NCBI GenBank assembly: GCA_019400425.1
Contig: JAFREE010000059.1
Location: 62,001-126,000 of the forward strand
DNA from: Hymenochaete sp. R1
Taxonomy: Eukaryota; Basidiomycota; Agaricomycetes; Hymenochaetales; Hymenochaetaceae
DNA length: 64,000 bases
Direction of reading: 5' to 3'
A program made the translations under genes and the position numbers. This document shows positions 11,269 through 22,470 of this stretch, piece by piece; within the stretch, counting starts at the first letter, position 1; the number at the start of each line of letters is the position of its first letter. The notes under the pieces were generated by a model that saw only the letters and a list, made by a program, of their open reading frames with translations, was not told the origin of the DNA and did not search any database.

Positions 11269-14200
11269 ATGGACCAGTCCTCGGCAGAGTCAAAGGAGCA
11301 ATCCGACTCTGTCGAACATACCTCTCCAACCCGAAGACACCAACGTATCCGCTTTCCGCAGTCCGGCTCTCCCTCCAAACCGGCGGCTTCATCCTCCTCA
11401 ACAGCGGCAACCGGAGGTTTCAACCCCGTCACGCAAGTGGCAAGGTATCCTGCAAGGCTTTCCAATGGCGGGCTACAAGTCGGCGAGCAGCCTCCTAATG
11501 AACGCCGGCGGGTGCGCTCCGAGAACGCGTCAGATGGTCCTAGTACTGGCAACCGCCCTTCGAGTTCTTACTCGCGTTCGCAGCATGTTTCTGGTTCAAT
11601 ACGGTCGAAGGACTCTTCAAGGAGATTCATGAGCCAGTCTTATGAGCCTTCGAAATCTCCTGGAAAGAGAGGATCTGCATCCATTGGTTCCAGTCCCTTG
11701 TCTGCGGGTGCTATTTTGCCTGCCCAGGATGATACTACAGGTAAGCCGCATGTACCTATCATTAGCAAGCTTACACCTGATAATCTTTTGCTAGATGACA
11801 AAGACGGTATGAATTTTATTGTGCCGGTGTCGAAGTAGTCGTAAGCTCGAAGCTCATTTGTCTTAGATCCAAACATTCTGGCCGAGCTTCGCAACGCGCT
11901 TCAATACAAGCCACACGTCGAGAGGCACCTCAAGAGCCAGGCTTCAATGGGCAACCTCCCGGTTTCCACGATACCCTCCACATCACATAACACGCCTTCA
12001 AATATGTCTCCGACTCCGTACGTAGAGAATCCACCTGTGCCCGTGTCAGAACCCTCTACTCCGGCCCGTATGGAGTTTGTCGATTTCAGCCCGGCGGTAG
12101 GCACATCATCGTTGCATCCCATTCCCGCATCAGCGGATGATGGGGCAACGCTTGATTGGTCAATGACGACGTCTGACGATGAGAAGCGCGAAAGGAAGTG
12201 GTCGTTGTCGTTGTCCCGCAAGTCTTCCTCGGAGAAGTCAGCTACACTTTCTCGCAAAGCCCTGGTCGAAAAACAGGAAACGTCGTTCTCAGGTCAGTTG
12301 GCTGATGGTGTTGCATCTCTTCCTGTAAACTCAAACCTATTTTTCAGCAAAACTGTTGAGGATCAGGGAAAGGCTCGGTGTGACCACTCAGCGAAAAGCT
12401 GAGATAACAAAAGATCAATTACAAAGGCGCTACGCAACGCTGAATGGTCAATTTTCCCCCGAAACAGATCAGCTGAACTTGCTCAAAGTTGTCCGTTGGT
12501 TCAATAAGCAGGACGAAAGTGTCAAAAGGTCTATTGCTGAGAGTGAACCCGCTCCTTGGCTTCAGCATTTACATGGTCGTTCTGACAATGCACAGGCACA
12601 ACAGCGCCACAGTCTCTGGAATTTGACAGCTTTAATCCTCGACAAGTATAAAGAAGCTTCCGATCCTCGTTTCACTTTTCCAGTGTCGCTCAACGATCAC
12701 GCATCAGATTCGAGCTCGTCCATATCTGGTTCGCGGGTTCAAGCCTCAGACCGCCGGCCATTCTCTTCGCTATCGATGGAACAGATGTCTACGAGTAAAA
12801 AGTCAGACGATATTTCTTTTGAGCCTATCGTCCAGTCCCGGAGGAGCTCTGTCGCGGAGTCATCACGAGGGAGTGTAGATGTTCAACAGCCAAGACTTTG
12901 GCGGTACTCGTTGGGAGCGCGAGAAGAACCAGATGCAACATCTCGTCAGAATGTGGGGAGAACACGACGACAGACCATAACGTCTCAAGAGCAGGCGAGT
13001 GCGCATTCCGGACGTAGCTCTCCTAGCGGTAAAAGACGGTCACTGCAGGCGTTTGGGGTGAAGAAGAAGAAGTCCAACCACCAGTCACCATTGAATAGTG
13101 ACGACGGAAGGTCATCTGCTGGAGACATGAATGAAGCTTCTAGGAAACGACAGCCTTCGGATTCCCGACGGAGCCGCTTCCATCTTTCTTTGGATCTCAA
13201 GTCATCGCCGAACTCCGTGGATGACGAGAAAAACGCTCCTGCGCCATTCACTCTGGCGGATTTTCGAACTGACGCTTTCCCTAAGAAGAGCCGGACAGCG
13301 CCGCCTCAGCCGCAAGCTTCCGCTTCAACAGAGAACCTAGATCCCTTCACCGCCAAATCCCAACAACTCGAGTCTCCCATAAGATTGAAAACGCCGTTCA
13401 AAACAGCACGAACACCATTGAAGCAACTGTCTGTCCCACCGCGCTTTCAGACACCGACCGCGAAAAATGGCAGGCGGAGGACGGAAGCTCAGGAACATGC
13501 CTTACATGTCGAATATACGCGGAAAAGGGAGTGCGTGTCTGAATGTACCTTACCTTTTTGATTTTCTAATTTACTATGTTACACAGGGCTCTCGACGCAT
13601 TAGCGCTGAGAAATAATCGTATGAAGCATTTGCTTCAAGTAACTTCAAGATCTATCAAGGACTTCGACGAGTCTCAGCGCGTTTTATCCGAAAAGCTCGG
13701 CATCACGTACACACCTCTCGATAGTAAAGTAATCGAGGCTTTTAGCCATGACCCGGCTGCTGTCACCGGTCACCTTCGCAACGCCAGAGGATGGCGAGCC
13801 GTCGAAGAGATTCATAATCGTTTATCCAGCCAGAGACAAATCTTGCACTCCTTCATCGCTTCGTTTTCCGGGTCGACTAAGGCTTCGTGTTTGCCTAAGA
13901 AAGGCATTTACGAGGATGCCATGGCCTTACTCAGCGAACGAACCGAGAAGTTGCGAAGTCAACGTTCCGTTCTTGCCTCCCGGTCCGGGGAAGCAAGTGA
14001 ACTCCTAGCTCACGTCAAGAGAATCAGAGATGAACTGAAGCCAGAGTTCGATGATACGAGTAGACACACGTCTGCGAACTATCCAGAGGTAAATTAAAAA
14101 TTTCTTGAAATTTTCTTTGCGTTTGCGGTCACTAAATCCGCTATAGCTCGTCCGTCTCGAAGCCCTTCTTGACGAAATCGTCAACGAGAAGAACCAACTA

Positions 14201-14784
14201 TGGCGCCTCGTCGAAACCATCCTCTCTTTCTTCCTCACCTCCCTCGCCCCGCTCATGAAAACCTTCGGCCGTCCTATCTGGGACGAACTCCACGACTTCC
14301 TCGTCATCCCGCTCTACCGCAATAACTTCTCCGGCGAAGACCACTGGTACCCCGTCACCTTCCCGCGCCGCTCCTTCTCCCACTGGCTTCGCCTCCTCAC
14401 CGTCGCTGCCTCCGCGCCCTTCTGCCTCGTGCACGGCACACTCCTTTTTTCGAACCTGATGACGCACGGATACCTCGTCCGCGTCCCGACTTATATCCCT
14501 CCTTTCGTTGTGTCTTCCCTGTTTTTGGGCCTCATGTGCGCGTTTGCGTCCTTCCTTTCGTTTTTGCTTTTAGTCGTGCTTTGTCAGTTATTTATTATCT
14601 TATGGTGGACAGGGTGGGTACTGCGTATTGTACAATAAATAACAGGCGGTAATGCATACAAGAAGGTTTAGAAAGTTCTGGGAGATAGAGAGGGATATTT
14701 CAAAGTCAAGTTTCCGTTGGTGGCGCCATCTCTACACCTGTGGCTGCGGGAGGTTCCGACCCTTTGGTCTCCGTAGTCGCGTAA
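11269..14784 (+). CDS. Large disordered protein with C-terminal membrane segments (unrecognised)
   Basis: Seven exons (11269-11740, 11795-11806, 11867-12292, 12348-13530, 13587-14088, 14147-14613, 14706-14784), 1046 aa. Phase is continuous, including a 12-nt micro-exon encoding part of DDKDD. The N-terminal ~650 residues are Ser/Pro/Arg-rich and low complexity, apart from a helical block around residues 300-390 (KLLRIRERLGVT, LNLLKVVRWFNKQDES). Residues ~690-910 are predicted helical or coiled. The C-terminus has two or three hydrophobic segments (LRLLTVAASAPFCLVHGTLLF; FVVSSLFLGLMCAFASFL; LLLVVLCQLFIILWW). It is probably tail-anchored with a long cytoplasmic or nucleoplasmic arm. I recognise no family. 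The final 25-codon exon is the least certain part; the stop is 11 bp from the stop of the convergent gene. Confidence 0.75.
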
Positions 14785-14795
14785 GTATTGTGTAT

Positions 14796-16399
14796 TCACA
14801 GTTGGTGACTACTATTTCTTTCGGTCGGCCGCTCTGGCCGATTGGCTGGAGTCGAACCAGGTGTAGGATCTAACGCAGTCCCGGTCGATTTATCCGGTAA
14901 GGCGGTGGCTGCTGTCTTCTCCGCTGCCGTTCCAAATGAAGCCTCAGATGTCCCTTCCGGATTTGACTTCCGACCCCGACTTGGCCTGTTGCGGGTTCTT
15001 GAGCGGCTTGAGTGGCCACCACTAGAAGGCCTGAACGACTTCATTGGATACCCGAAGCTAGCCTGTGAGATGAAGGTCAGTCAGTCAGGATGAGTATGGC
15101 CAGCGATGCTTTCAAAAACGGAAAAGTACGACGTACGGTCTGCAACTGTGCAAGTAGCTCTCCATTTGGAAGGCGCTGCTGCGGGTACTTTCGTGGACCA
15201 CTTTTTTCTACCTAATCGGAAAAAAAAGTTAGTGGTGGGTATTCAATGACAATACCATTGATACATCACCTTGTCAGAGTACACATGCCACGCTTCCAAG
15301 ATCTTCGCATCCTCATTCACCCAACCCTTGATACACTCCCATAGTGAGTATGTCGCATTACGAAGGCGGATGACCGTCGGGGTGCTGGATTTCCGATGTT
15401 CCTTCTTCGCCCTCTGGAACGCGGCCTCGTCATTTAAGAAGGGAACGAACGTGTAAAGGACAATGTCCCTTTCCGGGCTTTCTTGACAAATCTCTTGTTC
15501 GCATGAAGTGATCTCTCGGGGTATGAGGAACTTCTCGCCCCGACTTTCGGTAAACTCGACGATGAGATCAGGCTGCTTCACGGTTGTTTGGGGGCTCATG
15601 AAAGATGATGCTATCAAATTAATCAGACAGGGGAGAAAAACACGAAGATTTTGACTTTCACTCACGATTTGCCGAAGGTGTGTTCTGACCTGTACTGGAT
15701 GTGTTTGCCAAGTTCCCAGAGACAAGGGAAGGTTGAGTCTGTTGAGTCAACGCGAGTTGTTTGATGACAACGCCGAGAGTTGTCAATTGCTCTTGCGAAG
15801 CTTCGCTTCTCGCAGCAGACTGAAGCAGGTTTTGTAGAATCGGATTCGAAGATGCGGTCTCGTTGAGCAATGCAATTAGGGCCGGGGTGATGAAGGCTTC
15901 CACCACGGGCTCAGACTGGTCTTCGTCGGGGAAAGTTGACGAGTTTCCGTTCCGTTGTATTTGGCTGGGGACACCATCGTACGAGATGGGTACTGGTGTA
16001 TAAACTGCCTCGTAGAAGGAGCTGTCGTAGAAGATATGGGGGCCGATTTCTATGTCACATTTGGAAACGAATCTCAGGGTATGCGGGGGAGGTGCAATCT
16101 CTGGCTGGCCTTTGCTTTTGAGCCTGGAGATAAATTTTGGGAAGACGCTGGTCACCCACGCATTTCTAGCTAAATTCGAACGTCAACGGAGTTCATCTGG
16201 CAATAATTTGGGGACGCACATTGTTTAAGCACATGGTGAATGGCTGAGCTGGGTTGAACGCGTCTTTAGTACACATCAAAAATATTGGCGATGGTTGAAT
16301 CACGCACCTCTCGAAAGGGGTATTCAATGGCTGTACATCCTCATCTTCGTCTTCCCAGTTCGGTTTCCGTCCTACAGGAACTTTGAGCGTTATCGACAT
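14796..16399 (-). CDS. Unrecognised fungal protein, 456 aa
   Basis: Five exons, approximately 16399-16216, 16169-15666, 15610-15270, 15211-15137 and 15062-14796. Exons 2-5 join cleanly. The first junction needs the weaker donor at 16215 to keep frame, because the better-looking gtgcgt donor at 16219 does not. The protein has an ordered N-terminal half (PLNTPFERCVIQPSPIFLM; FVSKCDIEIGPHIFYDSSFY), a helical middle (ALIALLNETASSNPILQNLL; LGVVIKQLAL), and a second conserved-looking block (VIRLRNATYSLWECIKGWVNED; YPQQRLPNGELLAQLQT). It ends in a basic Ser/Arg/Pro tail. I do not recognise it. The pattern suggests a nuclear or chromatin-associated protein, but that is a guess. It starts 134 bp from the divergent BDP1 start. 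Confidence 0.7.
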
Positions 16400-16533
16400 A
16401 CATGTAAGGAAGAGAAGTTGTTTTGTGCTGCTTTTTCCTCGGCATGGAACGACTTACAGAGACCTGCCGATCCGTAGATCCTAGGGCTTAAACTTGCCGT
16501 GGTCAGATTTCAACCCGTCTGTAACCGACCACC

Positions 16534-18605
16534 ATGTCCAGAGTTCGTAAGTCAGAATGCAAGCTCTCAAATAGCCATATCATCTGACGATGAACAGAGA
16601 AGGGCACTCAAAAATTCAAACCTGTTACTGTCACTCGCGGACGCTCCGAAGGTACCCCCATCCCAAAGAAACCCGCATATACTGGGAAGGAAAGTCGAGG
16701 TCAAACTGCCTTTCTTACCACAGAGCCCATATTCTCACTGCCCGAACTCGAACTTTCCGAGGAGTTGCAACAACAGGGATCATCTCTACCTAAGAATTCA
16801 CCAGCGCAAGCGCCGGCAACTGCACACCCAATCGAGTATGACATTGAGACTACGCGGCTTTCCTCTGCAAGGGATGTGCGCGGTGAGAGTTCTGATAGCG
16901 CACAAAGTACGTCGTATGGCATCATATTTTAAAGTCGAATATTAAATGAGTTCGTAGAAGAGCTCCCAGGCCCGAATCGGAATTTTGTAACTCCTGAAGC
17001 GGGTTCGACGGATGTAGACTCAATTCCTAATTTATCAGCGACGCTGGCCCCGCAGGCAAATGTCTCTAATGCCTTATGCCAAGCGGCACCGTCACGCATT
17101 AGTCAAGGACTTTTGCCTCCAATGCGTGCATTAGAAGTGCTTCAGTCACGGCCTGGGCCATCGTCGCAAGTGGCCGGCCCAAACAATATGGAGGACATAA
17201 TAGGAAGTGATACCCCAGGCTTCACGGTTCCACCGCAAGAGCAAATTCCCTCGCAAAGGAATAATGCCAATGAATCCACTGAGCCTCAAATGGGAAAAAC
17301 CAGGCGGTCTTCAAGGCTCAGAACAGTCGGCGCATGTATGTCATCCGGTCCCGAAAATAACGAAACATCCGTTTCGGAACGATTAGCTGAGACCACCAAT
17401 CCACGTATCAGAATTCATGACGAGGAAAGGGACTCGGCTTTCATCTCTGACGGAAGTGATGGCACCTCGAGAAAACAAGGGACCAGGAGAAAGAGAAAAC
17501 GGCCGAGAGCCGGTTTTTCTGAGTCACGTCGGAGACGAGCAACTTCTGAAATTGAAGTATTCGACGAAGGTGCCGATCCTGGCGAGGAGCTTGACCCGAC
17601 GGTGGTGACCATGGCTGCTATTTGCGAAGACACCGGCCAAGGGAGAATCAGTAGTAAAGCTGCTATCATTCAACGAAATCATATTGCGTGGAAAGCTGCA
17701 AATAGGGAAAAGAGGGAAAGAATGCGAGCAGCTGTGGAGGCCAAAAAATATGGACGAAAAGATGACGATGAAACAAGACCACCGCCGGTCGAAAAAAATG
17801 CAGAATCCGACACGGAAGACAATGGTTCACAAGCCGGATCTTCGACACCTGCCGTAGTAGATGCCTCTGGGAACGGCTTCGATTACAGGCAATCGCTCGC
17901 TGCAGATCAATTCAATGCGCAAATCAGAATTGGTCCGAACGGAGAAACAATAATCGACGAGGAAAGTCTCTTCGTCGAGCGCGTAGAAGAGGATGATTCA
18001 ACTAGCCAGTACCAGCATGTTGAAGAGTCAGATCAGACGAAATTCACTAACTCCGCCACTTACGGAAAGAAACCCGGGCGATCCTCTCGATGGTCAGCGG
18101 AAGAGACTGAATTCTTCTTCGATGTCAGCGCGTTGTTATAATCGATTATTAGAAACTCTGATAATCTTTCAATAGGCTTTATCACAGTTCGGCGAAAACT
18201 ACGAGTTAATCTCGCTCGTTTTACCTGGTCGAGATCGGAAAGCATGCAAAAGCAAATTCAAGACCGAGGACAAGAGAAATTCAAACAGAGTTACGTACTG
18301 TTTGACACACCGCAGACCTTATGGTGAGCCAGGCAAAGGCAATTCGGTGCTTCGCTGATGATAAAACGATAGACATGGAAACTTTGTCAAGACTGACGGG
18401 GAAAGACTTCTCCGGGCCTACACCTCAAATAAGCGCCCCTCCACCTCCAGATATAGGAAATGAACCTCAAATACAAGAATCTCAAGATGTACCGGGAAAA
18501 GAGGCAAAGAAGGTGCGGAAGAGATCGAAAACACCGGCTCCTACCGAAGATGTGGAGGTGGTGGGCGATATCGATAACTTCGAACCCGGATTTGTGGACA
18601 ACTAG
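16534..18605 (+). CDS. BDP1: TFIIIB subunit Bdp1 (B'')
   Basis: Five exons (16534-16546, 16598-16906, 16958-18123, 18176-18323, 18373-18605), 622 aa. Bdp1 joins TBP and Brf1 in TFIIIB and helps open RNA polymerase III promoters. The diagnostic part is the SANT domain built across exons 3-5: SRWSAEETEFFFDALSQFGE, YELISLVLPGRDRKACKSKF, then YCLTHRRPYDMETLSRLTGKDFSGPTPQI. The acidic segment just before it (RIGPNGETIIDEESLFVERV) is also typical. The first coding exon is only 13 nt (MSRV plus one base) and leads into a Lys/Arg-rich N-terminus. The middle region is disordered and charged. BDP1 diverges from the 456-aa orphan and is followed by DMC1. Confidence 0.93.
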
Positions 18606-18820
18606 ATGCTTAGGCCTGTCTCAATCTTCTTGGTGTATCTATCGGTACTATACAAACCTTGCCGTTGATTCTCGTTTATGTATAAGTTTAATGGTTTCTC
18701 TCTTTCTTCGGATATTTGAATCATATTTCCTAGTCAGTGTGCTGGTCCCGGAATCCAGCTCGTGTGACCTGACTAGCGTGACGACATGCGCTATGAGCAC
18801 GTGACCTGTGACATACGCGT

Positions 18821-18828
18821 TATAAAAA
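18821..18828 (+). promoter_or_regulatory. TATA box candidate for DMC1
   Basis: TATAAAAA about 165 bp upstream of the DMC1 ATG, in the 380-bp gap after BDP1. A CACGTG-like E-box (GCACGTGACC) lies about 25 bp before it. The rest of this gap is CT-rich leader DNA. Confidence 0.45.
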
Positions 18829-18985
18829 GCCCGAATCCTCGCTTTCCTGCATTCCCTCTCCTGCTTCCACCTACCAACTATCTATCTCTACTTACAAACA
18901 CTAAGTCAACAAAAAATTAAGACCTCCTCGATTTCCCGATCCAATAATTAGCAGCCTTGTATCACTAACATTCTTTTGATCCATT

Positions 18986-20944
18986 ATGTCGCGAGCATCC
19001 TCGCCTGAAGTTGAAGACGCGAGTCGCCATTCTTGCCAGTCGACTCTCAGACCATACTAATCTATGCTCTCCGGTCATTTCACGTAGACACCCTTCTTTG
19101 ACTCTGTAGACGAGCTTCAGCAACACGTACGTCTCATTTCCGATGGCTAATAGTCTTTACAATTCTGGAGTTCCTGGCGTCCAGGCTCGCATTCTGGCTT
19201 TAGTACGCGATACTCACGCTGACTATATAGGGGATCAACGTGCAAGACATACTCAAACTCAAAGTATGAAATTCCGTACTCACGCCTTACATGGGCTAGG
19301 CAACTGAGTAGCTTTAGTCTACGTCGTTAAACACCGTCTCTGGAGTAGACATGACACCTAGGCGACAATTACTAAAGATAAAAGGTCTTTCGGAAGCAAA
19401 AGTCGAGAAGATCAAGGTGGGAGCTCGCTCAGAAAATGGATAACTATCTTTAAACTGATATTTGTGCGCATGTAGGAAGCTGTTCACAAAATCATGGTAA
19501 GTTTGGTGTCCAGTCAGAAATGTATTTGCCAGCTTAATTGACTGCGTGTAGGGATCCTCTTTTGCTACCGGCCTGGAGATGCAAGACAAACGCAAACGTG
19601 TATTCTCTATTAGCACTGGAAGCAAGTCGGTAGACGTGAGCAGTTGCTTTAATATCTCCCTTTTCCATCGCTGATTTTATGAATCTTAGACCATGCTTGG
19701 AGGTACGTCTTTCGCTGTGATGTAATGCAACGCTATTGCGTTTGGCCCACACATTCAAGGTGGAGTCATGTCGCAGTCAATCACGGAAGGTATTTGCTTT
19801 CAGAACCGTTCATTCTGTGGAAAATATGACCTTGATCTTTTTTGTAGTATACGGCGAGTTCCGTACCGGGAAAACCCAAATGTCGCATACCATGAGTGTA
19901 GTAGCGCAACTGCCTCCCGACCTTGGAGGTGCATCTGGAAAGGTATGAATTGTCGCGTCATCAGCCCCTCTCCATTTTGGCTTATAATCCTTTATTTTAA
20001 AGGTTGCATACATCGACACGGAAGGCACATTTCGGCCGGACCGTATCAGATCTATAGCAGAACGGTTTGGCGTTGACGGAAGTTTGGCCCTCGAGAACAT
20101 CCTGTATGGTGAGTGGAATCATTTGCATACATAGCTCTGTTCTCCGCGTGATACCGGACAGCTCGGGCGTTCAACAGCGAACACCAGGTGAGATAGCTCT
20201 TTTAACTTATGTGGCAAACCGGAATTAAATTGTGGGTGGAGATGGAGCTTATAAACGAATGTTCTCAACGCTTTGCCGAAGACAAAGATTTCCGACTTCT
20301 GGTGTGTGTATTTCCTTATCGTTGTCCAGTTCAGGGCTGATACATCTAAAGATCGTTGATAGTATCATGGCACTCTTCCGCACCGACTTTTCTGGAAGGG
20401 GCGAATTGAGTGAAAGGCAGCAAAAAGTGAGCGTTATCATCTGCGTCCGTAATTTACCACAAGAATCTGCTGTGTTAACTGTGTCGGAGCTCGCTCAAAT
20501 GCTCTCGCGTCTAACAAAACTGTCCGAGGAGTACAATGTGAGTCCGTCTTGTGTGGTAAGGGTGTACCAGAGCTTGCATTACTGACGAACTCAAAGATCG
20601 CTATCCTCATGACCAACCAAGTTCAATGTATGTTTCTGTTATCATATCATACTCCTATCAGGTTCTGAATCCCACTCGAAAAAAGCTGACCCAGGAGCGA
20701 CCATGACATTTGTGGCTGGAGGTGCACTCAAGCCTATTGGGGGACATATCCTTTCGCATGCTTCTGCGACCCGCATGTTTCTTCGTAAAGGTGCGCGCTC
20801 TTGGGCATGGCATTTTCCTTGCAATTTTCTAAACAAAATCTAGGTCGAGCGGAAGAACGGGTAGCCAAGCTGGTTGACAGTCCAGACCGACCTGAAAGTG
20901 AAGCCTCATACAAACTGGATGAGGGTGGCTGGTCCGACATATAA
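18986..20944 (+). CDS. DMC1: Meiotic recombinase Dmc1
   Basis: Seventeen exons in under 2 kb; the sizes sum to 999 nt, 332 aa. RecA/Rad51-family strand-exchange protein acting in meiotic recombination. The N-terminal helix-hairpin region ([35 protein letters not shown]), Walker A (GEFRTGKTQ), Walker B ([12 protein letters not shown]), [18 protein letters not shown] and the ending [11 protein letters not shown] match the family. NEFRTGKT plus METGSIT-type context favours Dmc1 over Rad51, as does the sequence [17 protein letters not shown]. Exons are as short as 13 nt (19690-19702). Exon 1 (18986-19018) appears to use a GC donor (GAC|gcgagt); a GT donor eight... nine bases earlier in phase (GAA|gttgaa) is the alternative and would drop three residues. 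Expression in meiosis is expected but not visible here. Confidence 0.93.
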
Positions 20945-21247
20945 AATTATTATGCTTGCTTGAACTTGCCAGCCCGGTGTTCTTCACGATTTTCTGAACA
21001 CTGCTCAAATCTGCTAGATGTATTCTCATGCTTATCTCGCTTGCAGAATGTGTAGCCTCGAACCCGTGCAAGCCGGTCTTGTCTTTCTTCAGTTCTATCG
21101 CGCCTTTTATATATGGCTCTATCCACGCAGACCGTTTCCCTTTTAATTCTTCAACCTATAAAATTACTCATCCTGGGTTCTGCTTGCTAATTCAGCTGGG
21201 GATGTATTATTTGAAGACTCATAATGTAATTGAAGTTCTTGTACCGA
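20945..21247. other. Convergent 3' region
   Basis: AT-rich gap between the DMC1 stop and the SURF1 stop. It presumably holds both 3' UTRs. I see no gene in it. Confidence 0.5.
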
Positions 21248-22366
21248 CTATTTTCGTGGCATGCGAACGCTAGGTGCTTTAGCCCGTTTCTTCAAAAGCG
21301 TGAAGAACATAATAGTTGTTAGAGCCGAAAGTGAATACCTGATACGCACATTTCAGAGGTTGATTAACAACAGTTTAAGAGAATGGATGCGTACCATGTC
21401 AGAACATACGCTGCATGCGAGTTTCTGATTTCAACGGTGGGCGCTCTTCCGACAGGCAGTCCTCGAGACACGCAGAGTTGAGCGTCACCTGAGTGTCCCT
21501 CTGATGAAAACGAATGAATATCTAGAGGTTTGGGGGCAAAAGAATAGTCTCACCAAATATAGACTCCACGAAGACCGGCTGGACACCTGCTGCTTCCCCA
21601 CCAGCATAATCCGCGAGCGCGTTAACATCAACCCAATACCATTCGCCTTTCTCTGGCTTATTATCAGGAGTGAACGAATTTCGTTTCTGCGACGTCCTAA
21701 TCATCCCCACTAGCTCAATGTCTTGTATATTCGACTTTTGGGATGTCCAATTTGAGAGGTCTGCGTGGTCGTCTGAAATGAATCCTCGGTCGACGAGAAT
21801 AGTTGAGCCATCTGCACGGATGAGAGGTGTTATCACGTTGACACCCTTCGCACCGTCCCGTACCCTGGGACCGATTAGAATGGTGTGTGAATGATCCCAT
21901 CGACCTCTGACTTTGACTTTTCTGAATGTAAAGTCTTCAAGCACATCCACACTTTGAAACGATTAGAAATTAGAGATGATACAAACAATGAGCCACTCGC
22001 CGGTACGCACTTGACATAATCTGGAAGTTTAATAGGTGCTCTTTGAAGCTTCTCATGAAGTTCGTCAATGAGATTGATCTTCCATTTCAGTCTTTGAATC
22101 TGCCATGTACCCAGAGCAAAGGTAACCAGGGGGGTGATACCGAGCAAAATCATGGTCGGGGTCAGCCGAGCCGTTTGCTTAGCTTTATACTGCTGCTCTT
22201 GAGCAACATTTCTCCTGGATACGCTCTGATAAAAGTATCGGCTCCTTGTTGCTGTTGTGCTTTGGTTCCCGCTAAGCCGGCATGAAGCAGATTTCGTTGC
22301 TCTCCAGAATGATGAAGACAAGAAAGAGGAAGACATAGGAAATTGTAAAGATGAGGATGAGGTCAC
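21248..22366 (-). CDS. SHY1: Cytochrome c oxidase assembly factor Surf1/Shy1
   Basis: Four exons (22366-22011, 21951-21554, 21488-21395, 21338-21248), 312 aa. Surf1 acts in the inner mitochondrial membrane in maturation of the Cox1 core of complex IV. Residues 1-60 are Ser/Arg-rich, as in a mitochondrial presequence. The first membrane segment (MILLGITPLVTFALGTWQIQRLKWK) carries the typical LGxWQxxR element. The soluble domain contains GRWDHSHTILIGPR, VITPLIRADGSTILVDRGFI and GEWYWVDVNALA. The C-terminal segment (HAAYVLTWYSLSALTTIMFF) is the second membrane helix, assembled from exons 3 and 4. The start lies 104 bp from the divergent SLA2 start, so the two probably share a promoter. Confidence 0.93.
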
Positions 22367-22470
22367 GCGTGCCAGTCCTCACCTCAAGCGCAGTCGCACA
22401 GCACCACAGTCGTCCCTCCGTCACCCTTTCCACCAAGCTCTTTCTCGTTCTTTCATCTTCTTTCTCGGAT

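Noticed and set aside
18986..20944. RAD51 instead of DMC1
   Set aside because: The linker and Walker A context, the [18 protein letters not shown] segment and the ending DEGGWSDI fit Dmc1 better; a formal phylogeny was not run.
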